Assembly: GCF_003664255.1 (NCBI RefSeq)
Contig: NZ_RCCV01000002.1
Coordinates: 250,501 to 314,500, forward strand
Reading direction: 5' to 3'
From: Micromonospora sp. M71_S20
Lineage (GTDB): Bacteria; Actinomycetota; Actinomycetes; Mycobacteriales; Micromonosporaceae
Length of the DNA stretch: 64,000 nucleotides
Below the pieces are notes generated by a model that did no database searches, had not been told where the DNA came from, and was given only the letters and a program-made list of their open reading frames with translations. A program made the translations under genes and the position numbers. Below are positions 44,070 to 51,617 of this stretch, one piece after another. Each line of letters opens with the position of its first letter. Within the stretch, counting starts at the first letter, position 1.

Positions 44070-46274
44070 ATGGCCACCCTGCTCTACCGGCTCGGCCGGG
44101 GCTCGATGCGCCGGCGGCGACTCGTCGCGGCGATCTGGCTCGTCGTACTCGTCGGTCTCGGCCTCGCCGCCGCGACCCTGCGCGGCCCGATAGCCGACAA
44201 CTTCACCATGCCCGGCACCGAGTCGCAGCGCGCCCTGGACCTGCTCGCCGAGCAGTTCCCGGCGGCGAGCGGCGCGACCGGCACGATCGCGGTCAAGGCG
44301 CCGGCCGACGGCGCGCTCGCCGGCCCGCAGGGGCAGGCCGTGGTGAAGGAACTCACCCAGGAGGCCGCCACGCTGCCCGGCGTCGTCGGCGCCGTCGACC
44401 CGTTCCAGGTGGGAGCGGTCTCCCCGGACGGCCGGTACGCGCTGGTCCAGGTCCAGTTCGCCACGGGCGCCGACGAGGTGACCGACGCCCAGCGCGACGC
44501 GTACGAGAAGGTCGGCGAGCGGGCCGAGGCCCAGGGCTGGGAGGTCGCGCCCGGCGGCGAGGTGCTCAGCAGCGTGCCGGAGGTCGGCTCGACCGAGGCG
44601 ATCGGTGTGGCGGTCGCCGCGATCGTCCTGGTGGTCACCTTCGGTTCGCTGGTGGCGGCCGGGATGACGATGCTCAACGCGCTGATCGGCGTGGGCGTCG
44701 GCATGGCGGGTCTGTTCGCGATCAGCAGCGTGGTCGACCTGAGCAGCACCGCGCCGATCCTCGCCCTGATGCTCGGCCTCGCGGTCGGCATCGACTACTC
44801 GCTCTTCATCACCTCCCGCTACCGGCAGAACCTCATGGAGGGGCTGCCACCGGACGAGGCGGTGGGCCGCGCGGTCGGCACCGCCGGCTCGGCCGTGGTC
44901 TTCGCCGGCGCCACCGTGGTCATCGCGCTGGCCGGGCTTGCCGTGGTGAACATCCCGTTCCTGACGGTGATGGGTCTGGCCGCCGCCGGCACGGTCACCA
45001 TCGCGGTGCTGGTCGCGATCACGCTCCAGCCGGCGCTGCTCGGCTTCGCCGGCCGCCGGGTGCTGCCCCGCAAGCTGCGCACCACCGTGCCGGCCGGGGA
45101 TCGGGCGGCCGACGCCGTCGACGCGGGCACCCCGCCGGGCGAGGACCGGTCGGGCTTCGGGTTCCGCTGGGCGCATTTCGTCACCCGGTTCCGGATTCCG
45201 GTCATCCTGGTCGGGCTGATCGGGCTGGGGCTGCTCGCGCTGCCCGCGCCCGACATGCGGCTCGCGCTGCCCGACGCGGGCACCGCGCCGGTCGGCTCGG
45301 CCGCCCGGGAGTCGAACGACGTGATCACCGAGGGCTTCGGTCCGGGCTTCACCGGCCGGCTCGCGGTGGTGGTCGCCGGGGACACCCCGGAGGCGACCTC
45401 GGCCGCCATCCCGCAGGTCACCGCGCTGGTCCAGCGCACCGAGAACGTCCTCGCGGTGGCCCCGCCGCAGCTCAGCCCGGACGGCCGCACCGCGCTGCTC
45501 GGGGTGGTGCCGAAGACCGGCCCGACCGAGGAGGCCACCGAGACCCTGGTCAACGACGTCCGCGCGGCGGTGGGCGAGTTCCGCGACGTCGACGTGCTGC
45601 TGACCGGGGCGACCGCGATCGGCATCGACGTCTCCGAGAAGCTCTCCGACGCCCTGCCGGTCTACCTGCTGCTGGTGGTGGGGCTCTCGGTGCTGCTGCT
45701 GATGCTGGTCTTCCGCTCGCTGCTGGTGCCGGTCAAGGCCGCGCTGGGCTTCCTGCTCACCGTCGCCGCCACCTTCGGCATCACCGTGGCGGTGTTCCAG
45801 CAGGGGCACCTCGCCGACCTCGTCGGCCTGGACACGCCCGGCCCGCTGGTCAGCTTCCTGCCGATCCTGCTGATCGGCATCCTGTTCGGCCTGGCGATGG
45901 ACTACGAGGTCTTCCTGGTCTCCCGGATGCGGGAGGACTTCGTGCACGGCGACACCGCGCACCAGGCGACCATCAACGGGATGGGGCACGGCGCCCGGGT
46001 GGTGACCGCCGCCGCGCTGATCATGATCTCGGTGTTCGGCGGCTTCGTCTTCCTCGACGACCCGGTCATCAAGTCGATGGGCTTCGCGCTCGCCATCGGC
46101 GTCGCCATCGACGCGTTCGTGGTCCGGATGACCATCGTGCCGGCCGTGATGTCGTTGCTCGGCAGGCGGGCCTGGTGGCTCCCCCGTTGGCTGGACAAGA
46201 TCCTGCCCAACGTCGACATCGAGGGCGAGGGCCTGCGCGCCCACCTGGACGACAGGTCCCCCGCCCACACCTGA
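44070..46274 (+). CDS. MMPL-family transporter
   Basis: A 734-residue RND-superfamily lipid or drug exporter. The first helix (LVAAIWLVVLVGLGLAAATL) leads to an extracytoplasmic loop. A cluster of helices contains the proton-relay region LMLGLAVGIDYSLFITSRYR, whose D-Y pair is the MMPL hallmark. The second half repeats the plan with GILFGLAMDYEVFLVSRMRE. A short soluble tail ends the protein. Typical substrates are lipids or hydrophobic antibiotics. It lies 38 nt after tetR and is followed by a palindromic terminator-like element. Regulation by the upstream TetR is very likely. Confidence 0.93.
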   Translation: MATLLYRLGRGSMRRRRLVAAIWLVVLVGLGLAAATLRGPIADNFTMPGTESQRALDLLAEQFPAASGATGTIAVKAPADGALAGPQGQAVVKELTQEAATLPGVVGAVDPFQVGAVSPDGRYALVQVQFATGADEVTDAQRDAYEKVGERAEAQGWEVAPGGEVLSSVPEVGSTEAIGVAVAAIVLVVTFGSLVAAGMTMLNALIGVGVGMAGLFAISSVVDLSSTAPILALMLGLAVGIDYSLFITSRYRQNLMEGLPPDEAVGRAVGTAGSAVVFAGATVVIALAGLAVVNIPFLTVMGLAAAGTVTIAVLVAITLQPALLGFAGRRVLPRKLRTTVPAGDRAADAVDAGTPPGEDRSGFGFRWAHFVTRFRIPVILVGLIGLGLLALPAPDMRLALPDAGTAPVGSAARESNDVITEGFGPGFTGRLAVVVAGDTPEATSAAIPQVTALVQRTENVLAVAPPQLSPDGRTALLGVVPKTGPTEEATETLVNDVRAAVGEFRDVDVLLTGATAIGIDVSEKLSDALPVYLLLVVGLSVLLLMLVFRSLLVPVKAALGFLLTVAATFGITVAVFQQGHLADLVGLDTPGPLVSFLPILLIGILFGLAMDYEVFLVSRMREDFVHGDTAHQATINGMGHGARVVTAAALIMISVFGGFVFLDDPVIKSMGFALAIGVAIDAFVVRMTIVPAVMSLLGRRAWWLPRWLDKILPNVDIEGEGLRAHLDDRSPAHT

Positions 46275-46293
46275 CCCGCCCGACCGCTCGGTC

Positions 46294-46362
46294 GATCATG
46301 CAGTCGTGGTGCCCCGCACAACCGGCGAAACCGGTCGGAGCGGGCACCACGACTGCATGATC
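46294..46362. repeat. Palindromic intergenic element, copy A
   Basis: A perfect 21-bp inverted repeat: 46294-46314 (begins GATCATGCAGTCGTGG) against 46342-46362. Inside lies a second small hairpin, ACCGG-CGAAA-CCGGT. It sits between the convergent MMPL and esterase genes, so it may terminate both. A related element with matching base changes is found at 61725-61799. Confidence 0.9.
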
Positions 46363-46387
46363 AGCGGGATCGGAGCGGGGGCGCGGG

Positions 46388-47644
46388 TCAGACGCCGGCC
46401 GGGTAGGTCTCCATCTCGCCCGGGGTGGTCAGGGCCGGGAGGGGGTGCAGGGCCGTCGTCTCGTCGCACCAGACGAAGGCGTCGTAGCGCTCCCCCAGCC
46501 GGGTCGGCACGTAGTTGCCCCACGACTCGAAGGACGGGTCGTAGACCACCCCGATCGCCCGGTGGTCGGCGGTCCCGGTGACCCAGCCGGGCTGGTCGTC
46601 GCCGCCGAAGACCAGCACGGCCCGCTCGGGCATCAGCTCGTGCAGCCGGTGCTCGACCGAGCCGGGGCGGGCCGGCGGCACCACCATCGCCTCGGCCGGC
46701 GAGCCCCAGCGGGGCGCGGCGATCACCGTGCCCCGGTAGCCGCCGAAGCCGACCAGGACCACCTCGTCGGCGCCGTGCCGCTCGCGGGCCAGCTGGCCGA
46801 TGTTGACCATCCCGTCGCCGGCCATGTCGGTGGCCCGGGCGTCGCCGACGTGCGTGTTGTGCGCCCAGACGACGCCCCGCGCGCCGGGGCCGTAGCGTTC
46901 CAGCAGCCGGTCCAGGGTGTCCGCCATGTGCGTGTCCCGGATGTTCCACGACTCCGGCCCGCCGCGCACCATCGACCGGTAGTAGCGCTCCGCGCCGGCC
47001 ACCACCTCCGCGTTCTGCCAGGCCGAGAAGCTGTCCGGGCCGTCCCCGGCGGCCTGTTCGCGGGTACGCGCCAGCAGCCGCACGACCTCCTCCTCGCAGC
47101 GGGCGGAGACGAACCGGCTCGCCATCCCGTACTCCTCAACCCGCTTGCCGTACGGCTCGAAGCAGCGGTACGCGTCCTGCGCCGCCTCCAGCGATCCCGG
47201 GTCCTCCTCGCCGAGGTAGTCGAAGATCGCCTGCATGGACTCCCACAGGCTGTAGACGTCCAGGCCGTGGAAGCCGGCCCGCGCGTCCTGGGGCCGCTCC
47301 ACGTTCCACGCCCGCAACCAGGAGCAGAAGCGGGCCACCTCGGCGTTCGCCCACATCCAGGTCGGCCAGCGCTCGAAGCGCTCCAGCGCGACGCGCGGGT
47401 CGGCGGCCCCGCCCGGTGCGGCGGTCACCGAGCGGTGCACCCGGTCGCAGTCGGGCCAGTCCCCCTCCACGGCCACGAAGGAGAACCCGCACTCGGCGAT
47501 CAGCCGGCGGGTGAGCTGTTCGCGCAGCCGGTAGTAGTCGTGGTTGCCGTGCGTCGCCTCACCGATCATCACGATCCGGGCGTCCCGGACGCGCTCCAGC
47601 AACGGGTCGAAGTCGCTCGGCGCGCCGAGCCGCTGAACCAGCAT
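46388..47644 (-). CDS. Erythromycin-esterase-family hydrolase
   Basis: A 418-residue enzyme of the EreA/EreB-like family, whose studied members open the lactone ring of 14-membered macrolides; many others have unknown substrates. The catalytic region MIGEATHGNHDYYRLREQL carries the conserved E-A-T-H-G histidine and acidic residue, and VWAHNTHVGDAR supplies the second active-site histidine motif. VAVEGDWPDCDRVHR is also conserved. Length is in the family range. It is divergent from DUF2795 and about 1.1 kb from the erm gene's start. A macrolide role is plausible from context but not shown. Confidence 0.85.
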   Translation of the reverse strand: MLVQRLGAPSDFDPLLERVRDARIVMIGEATHGNHDYYRLREQLTRRLIAECGFSFVAVEGDWPDCDRVHRSVTAAPGGAADPRVALERFERWPTWMWANAEVARFCSWLRAWNVERPQDARAGFHGLDVYSLWESMQAIFDYLGEEDPGSLEAAQDAYRCFEPYGKRVEEYGMASRFVSARCEEEVVRLLARTREQAAGDGPDSFSAWQNAEVVAGAERYYRSMVRGGPESWNIRDTHMADTLDRLLERYGPGARGVVWAHNTHVGDARATDMAGDGMVNIGQLARERHGADEVVLVGFGGYRGTVIAAPRWGSPAEAMVVPPARPGSVEHRLHELMPERAVLVFGGDDQPGWVTGTADHRAIGVVYDPSFESWGNYVPTRLGERYDAFVWCDETTALHPLPALTTPGEMETYPAGV

Positions 47645-47677
47645 GCCGGCGGCTACCCGGCGCGCCGCCGGGGCAAA

Positions 47678-47734
47678 CCGCCGATCGTCGATCGGCGGGC
47701 GTGTGCCGGCGGGCTGAGCGGGTAGCCCGCCGGC
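47678..47734. promoter_or_regulatory. Two perfect hairpins in the esterase-DUF2795 divergent gap
   Basis: Hairpin 1 is CCGCCGATC (47678-47686), GTC loop, GATCGGCGG (47690-47698). Hairpin 2 is GCCGGCGGGCT (47705-47715), 8-nt loop, AGCCCGCCGGC (47724-47734), ending directly at the DUF2795 ATG. The whole divergent gap is 90 nt, so these occupy most of it. Confidence 0.75.
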
Positions 47735-47926
47735 ATGACCGTCACCGGCGTGCAGTTGCAGGAGTACCTGGCCGGGCTCGACTACCCGGTCTCCCGGGAG
47801 GACCTCATCCGCTGGGGCCAGGAGAACGGCGTCAGCACGGCGACGCTCCAGACGCTCCGGGCCCTGCCGGCGGAGGAGTTCGACTCCCCCGCCGAGCTGA
47901 GCGAGGCCCTGAACACGCTGGCCTGA
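47735..47926 (+). CDS. DUF2795 protein
   Basis: A 63-residue acidic protein. The sequence VQLQEYLAGLDYPVSREDLI and a C-terminal PAELSEALNTLA match the small DUF2795 fold found in many actinobacteria, often as a repeated helical module of unknown function. There is no Shine-Dalgarno sequence: the region ahead of the ATG is taken up by a perfect 11-bp hairpin. Its stop is 4 nt from the end of erm on the opposite strand, so the two transcripts collide. No function can be assigned. Confidence 0.85.
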   Translation: MTVTGVQLQEYLAGLDYPVSREDLIRWGQENGVSTATLQTLRALPAEEFDSPAELSEALNTLA

Positions 47927-47930
47927 CCGC

Positions 47931-48728
47931 TCAGCGGGCGTGCAGCAGCCGGAACAGCACCAGCCACTGCTCGGGCCAGACGTGCCCGACCGGGGTGGCC
48001 GGGTCGAGCCGGGTCGCCCGCAGCGCCGCCGCCAACCGCGCCCGCGGGTGGTGCCGGGCCAGCGAGGCCGCGAGCGAGCCGCCGACCCCGTCGAAGCCGG
48101 TCTCCACCATCCGGCGGTACGCGGGCAGCGCCGACGCGGCCAGCAGCGGCTCCGGCCGCCGCTCGACGCGCAGGATGCCGGCGTCCACCCTCGGCACGGG
48201 GCGGAACGCGGTGCGGGGCACCCGCCCGGCGAGCCGCCAGCCGAACTCCGGCCAGGTCAGCACGGTCAGCCTGGTCCACCGGCCGTAGTCGCCGCTACGC
48301 CGGCGGGCGTACTCCAACTGGGTGAGCAGGGTGGCGGCGCGCAGACCGGGCGCGGCCAGGCACCACCGCACCACGGCCGAGGTCAGCGACCAGGGGATGT
48401 TGCCCACCACGTCGAACTCCTCCGGCGGCGGGGTGACGGTGAGGAAGTCGACCTGCCGGTGCGTCACGTTCGGCAGGGCCGCGCAGACCCTGGCCAGCTC
48501 GGCTCCGGCGGCCGGGTCCACCTCGTACGCCGTCAGGTGCCGGCAGCGGGCCGCGAGCGGCCGGGTGAGCTGGCCCCGGCCGGCGCCCACCTCCAGCAGG
48601 AGCCGGTCGGGCCCGGGGCGGGCGGCGTGCACCATCCGGGCGATGGCGGCCGGGTCGGCGAGGAAGTTCTGGGAGAGTACGCGACGGGACCGGTCGCGTT
48701 CGGTTGCTCGGGTACGGCGAGGCGCCAC
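47931..48728 (-). CDS. erm: Erm-family 23S rRNA adenine N6-methyltransferase
   Basis: Methylates A2058 of 23S rRNA, giving resistance to macrolides, lincosamides and streptogramin B. Motifs from the GTG at 48728: RVLSQNFL (17-22), the SAM loop LEVGAGRG (45-52), the acidic residue YEVDP, and NIPW at 110-113 in place of the more common N-x-P-Y/F. TQLEYARRRSGDYGRWTRL is close to actinomycete ErmE/ErmO-type enzymes. Length is 265. A longer in-frame start at 48908 is possible but Pro/Arg-rich. The leader upstream is long and structured. It may be intrinsic resistance or producer self-protection. Confidence 0.9.
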   Translation of the reverse strand: MAPRRTRATERDRSRRVLSQNFLADPAAIARMVHAARPGPDRLLLEVGAGRGQLTRPLAARCRHLTAYEVDPAAGAELARVCAALPNVTHRQVDFLTVTPPPEEFDVVGNIPWSLTSAVVRWCLAAPGLRAATLLTQLEYARRRSGDYGRWTRLTVLTWPEFGWRLAGRVPRTAFRPVPRVDAGILRVERRPEPLLAASALPAYRRMVETGFDGVGGSLAASLARHHPRARLAAALRATRLDPATPVGHVWPEQWLVLFRLLHAR

Positions 48729-48996
48729 GGGTCGTCGTCCTGTCTGTCGCCGGGCGGCGACGGAGCGGACAGGCAGCCGCGAGCGGGGCCTGTCCGAATG
48801 GTCCGGGGACTCGGACGGCCCTGTGCGGGACGCGGAACGCGGGATCGGCGGCGCACGGCGTGGCGCCACGTCGGGGGCGACCACCGGGGTGGCGCCGACG
48901 GGCGGCACTCAGCCCCGGGACGGCAACCGGAGGCGTGGCGGGGGCGGCGTCGCGCCCGGGAATGCCGGGGCGGGGACGCCGGGTGTGCGATGCGGG
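48729..48996 (-). promoter_or_regulatory. Structured erm leader, probable attenuator
   Basis: On the minus strand this 268-nt leader can form several competing stems. The erm start region GTGGCGCC (48721-48728) has exact complements GGCGCCAC at 48889-48896 and within the palindrome at 48860-48869. CGGACAGGC (on the plus strand 48766-48774) pairs with GCCTGTCCG (48788-48796), and GTCCG/CGGAC lies at 48801-48816. One arrangement hides the start codon; others free it. Confidence 0.6.
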
Positions 48997-49110
48997 TCAG
49001 TCGCGGGTCGCGCCGGCCAGGGCCGGACGCCGGACTCGCAGGCGGGCCGCCAGTAGCGACCCGAGGACGGCCGGCGTACCGACCCCCTCGATCAGAGCGT
49101 GCGCGGACAT
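48997..49110 (-). CDS. Probable leader peptide of erm (37 residues)
   Basis: A short ORF on the same strand as erm, ending 268 nt before its start. It encodes MSAHALIEGVGTPAVLGSLL, then A-A-R-L-R-V-R-R-P-A-L and eight more residues. The run R23-L24-R25-V26-R27-R28 holds overlapping Arg-x-Arg motifs; Arg-Leu-Arg is the known macrolide-arrest sequence of the ErmD leader. There is no ribosome-binding site, but TAGGGT ends six bases before the ATG, so the transcript would begin at or near the A: a leaderless start. It is inferred as a drug-sensing leader; codon use and position agree. No experimental proof exists here. Confidence 0.6.
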   Translation of the reverse strand: MSAHALIEGVGTPAVLGSLLAARLRVRRPALAGATRD

Positions 49111-49116
49111 GCGGCG

Positions 49117-49153
49117 ACCCTAGCCGCGCCCGTCCCGGGAGGCGACCGCTTTT
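49117..49153 (-). promoter_or_regulatory. Predicted erm promoter
   Basis: The minus strand shows TAGGGT (49122-49117) as a -10 hexamer six nt before the leader ATG. An AAAA tract lies at 49150-49153 within GGAAAAGCGGTCGCC, at and just upstream of the -35 position. An A/T-rich tract beside -35 is the hallmark of WhiB7-dependent resistance promoters. This is inferred from pattern only. Confidence 0.45.
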
Positions 49154-49172
49154 CCGCCTCCGCGGTGCGCCC

Positions 49173-50078
49173 TCAGCTCGGCAGGTCGACGGTGCGGCCC
49201 TCGGCGCGGGCGGTCTCGGCGGCGGCGAGCACGGCGACGACCTCGCGGCCGAAGCGCACGTCGCAGCGGTGATCCCGGGTGCCCGAGCCGATCTCCTCCA
49301 GCAACTGGTCGATCGCCACCCCGAACGCGGTCGCCGAGTCGCCCTCGCCGGCCGGTACGGTCTCGACGCCGTTCTCGCCGTAGAAGACGAACTCCCGGCT
49401 CACCGCCTCCTGCGGGGCGTCCAGGGTCAGCGACACCGTGCTGGTCGCGCCGCCGTCGTGGCTGAGGAGCAGGTGGACGAGCCCACGCGGCCCGTCCATG
49501 GCGGCGACGCGGGTGACCCGGCCGAGCACCGGCAGGATGAGCGACAGCGCGTGCGGGCCGATGTCCCACAGCGCGCCGTGCTCCCGGCGCCAGGGCGAGG
49601 CCCCGTAGGGGCTGCCGGGCTGGAAGATGGAGCCGAACCGGATCGCCTTGGCGGTGTGCCACCCGCCGACGGCCGCCGTCGAGGCGAGGAAACCGGCGAC
49701 GTCCGGCTGGTAGCGCCCGGTGAAGAAGACCACCGAGGCGACGCCCGCCGCCTGCGCGGCGTCGACCACCCGGTCGGCGTCGGCGACGCTCAACGCGAGC
49801 GGCTTGTCCAGCAGCAGGTGCCGGCCGGCGGTGGCCGCGCGGACCGCGATGCCGGCCTGGACGTCCGGCGGAAGGGCCACGGCGACCGCGTCGCAGGCGT
49901 CGATCAGCGCGTCGGCGTCGTCGAACGTCGGCACCCCGTAGCGCTCGGCCAGGGCGGCGGCCTTGCGCGGGTCCCGGCCCCACACGCCGGCGAACGCGAC
50001 CCCCGGGTGGGCGTGCAGCGCCGCAGCGTGCGTCTCCGCCGCCCAGTGACCGGTGCCGAACAACCCGAACCGCACCAC
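49173..50078 (-). CDS. Gfo/Idh/MocA-family oxidoreductase
   Basis: A 301-residue NAD(P)-dependent dehydrogenase of sugars, inositols or related polyols. The Rossmann loop VRFGLFGTGHWAAETHAAAL opens the protein and the family E-K-P-type motif appears as LLLDKPLALSVADADRVVDA. The catalytic histidine is likely in WDIGPHALSLIL. The GTG at 50078 has GTGGAGGTGCTCGT at ideal distance; a second GTG one codon later is equally readable. Its stop is 62 nt from the leader ORF of erm, on the same strand, so read-through into erm is possible. Confidence 0.9.
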   Translation of the reverse strand: MVRFGLFGTGHWAAETHAAALHAHPGVAFAGVWGRDPRKAAALAERYGVPTFDDADALIDACDAVAVALPPDVQAGIAVRAATAGRHLLLDKPLALSVADADRVVDAAQAAGVASVVFFTGRYQPDVAGFLASTAAVGGWHTAKAIRFGSIFQPGSPYGASPWRREHGALWDIGPHALSLILPVLGRVTRVAAMDGPRGLVHLLLSHDGGATSTVSLTLDAPQEAVSREFVFYGENGVETVPAGEGDSATAFGVAIDQLLEEIGSGTRDHRCDVRFGREVVAVLAAAETARAEGRTVDLPS

Positions 50079-50299
50079 GAGCACCTCCACCGTCGTCGTC
50101 ACACCACGGTACCCGCGGCCACGAGCCGCGCCGGGCCCTGTGCCGGATGTCGCCGGTGCCTCCGTCCTTCCGGGATCGGCCATCGGGGTCGCGGCTGGGT
50201 CCGACCTCCCGCCTCCCCGCCCCGATGCTGCCCGGCCGGCACGTGCCCGCTCACCTTCGTCCGCTGGTCGTCGCGGACGATCCGGCGGTGACCGGGTGC

Positions 50300-51526
50300 T
50301 CAGGCCCGCAGGGTGGCGGTCAACCGCTCCGCGGCGGCCTGGGCGCCGTCGGTGCTGATGGCGGCGGCGAACGCGCGGGCGCGGCCGGCCGTCTCGGGCC
50401 GCAACGCGGCGCTGAGAGCCGCGGTCAGCGACTCGACGGTCGGCACCGCGCCGGGGTGTGCGCCGCCGATGCCGAGCGCGGAGACGCGTCGCGCGAAGTA
50501 GTGCTGGTCGTAGACCTGCGGGATGACGACCTGCGGGGTCCCGGCCCGCGCGGCCGTGGTCGTGGTGCCCGAGCCGCCGTGGTGGACCACCGCGGCCACC
50601 TCCTTGAACAGTGCCTGCTGGTTCACCTCGCCGACGACCAGGCAGTCGGGTGCCCGGCCGGCCATCGAGAGGGGTGCCCAGCCCCGGGAGACGACCAGGC
50701 GGCAGCCGACCGCGCGCACCGCCTGGATGGCCGTCTCCAGCACGCCCGGGGGTGCGGCGACACTGCCGAATCCGACGTAGACGCACGGCTGGTCGCTGGC
50801 GTTCAGGAAGGTCGTCAGCTCGGCCGGCAGGGCCCGCTCGTCCGGCAGGAGCCAGGCGCCCGGTTGGTAGACGGCCGGGTCGGCGGTGTCCGGCCAGGGC
50901 GCCAGCGTCCGGTCGGCCGCCAGCCACGGCTGGTCGGTGTGGATGTGGTCGCTGACGTCGTCGACCGGGACCAGTCCCATCGTCGCCCGGAGCGCGTTGA
51001 GCGGCGCGCCGAAGGTGTCGTTGACGTGCCGCTGGTTGGCGGCCCACAGCTCGCGGTTGTCGGCCGACGCGGGCGCGGGCACCTCCCCGAGGGCCGGCAG
51101 CGGGAGCGGCGGGTGGTGCGGTGAGGGAAGGGCCGCCGGGCAGAACGCCGTGAAGACGTACGGTATGCCCCGCTTCTCCGCCACGGTGCGGGCGGCGATC
51201 TGGAGGCCGGTCGACGCCACGACGGCGTCACAGTCCCGGGCCGCCTTCGACAGCACCTCGAACTGGATGCCGACCGAGGACTCGGCCAGCTGACGCACCT
51301 GCGCCGGCGAGGGGCGGGGCACGGCGGCCCGCGGCCTGGGCGCCGCCGACCTGCGCCAGGGCGGGCCGACGGGCACGAAGGGGATCTTGAAGGTGGCCAC
51401 CCACCGGGCGAAGTCCGGTGGGGCGCAGAGGCGAACCTGCAGACCGAGAGCCTTCAACCGCGATGCCAGCGCCACCAGTGGTTGGACGTCGCCGCGCGAC
51501 CCGAGGGTCGACAACAGTACGCGCAT
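50300..51526 (-). CDS. GT1-family glycosyltransferase (natural-product type)
   Basis: A 408-residue GT-B fold enzyme. The start MRVLLSTLGSRGDVQPLVAL is very like glycopeptide and polyketide sugar transferases. The C-terminal nucleotide-sugar site shows VVHHGGSGTTTTAARAGTP with the H-G-G-x-G-T core, followed by DQHYFARRV. Expected donor is a UDP- or dTDP-sugar and the acceptor a small lipophilic molecule; macrolide inactivation by glucosylation is one option, given the nearby erm, but glycolipid synthesis is as likely. The ATG follows GAAAGGCGAGCATC. The GT2-fusion gene is upstream on the same strand, 91 nt away. Confidence 0.88.
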   Translation of the reverse strand: MRVLLSTLGSRGDVQPLVALASRLKALGLQVRLCAPPDFARWVATFKIPFVPVGPPWRRSAAPRPRAAVPRPSPAQVRQLAESSVGIQFEVLSKAARDCDAVVASTGLQIAARTVAEKRGIPYVFTAFCPAALPSPHHPPLPLPALGEVPAPASADNRELWAANQRHVNDTFGAPLNALRATMGLVPVDDVSDHIHTDQPWLAADRTLAPWPDTADPAVYQPGAWLLPDERALPAELTTFLNASDQPCVYVGFGSVAAPPGVLETAIQAVRAVGCRLVVSRGWAPLSMAGRAPDCLVVGEVNQQALFKEVAAVVHHGGSGTTTTAARAGTPQVVIPQVYDQHYFARRVSALGIGGAHPGAVPTVESLTAALSAALRPETAGRARAFAAAISTDGAQAAAERLTATLRA

Positions 51527-51617
51527 GATGCTCGCCTTTCCGTCTGTAGCGGCGGATCCGGGCGCGGTGGAGCGAGCCGGGACCCAGCACGTCGGGTCCG
51601 GCCGCACCGTCGATCTG

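Noticed and set aside
48704..49123. 139-codon plus-strand frame opposite the erm leader
   Set aside because: Rich in Arg/Gly/Ala with no ribosome-binding site; the minus-strand leader ORF is better supported.
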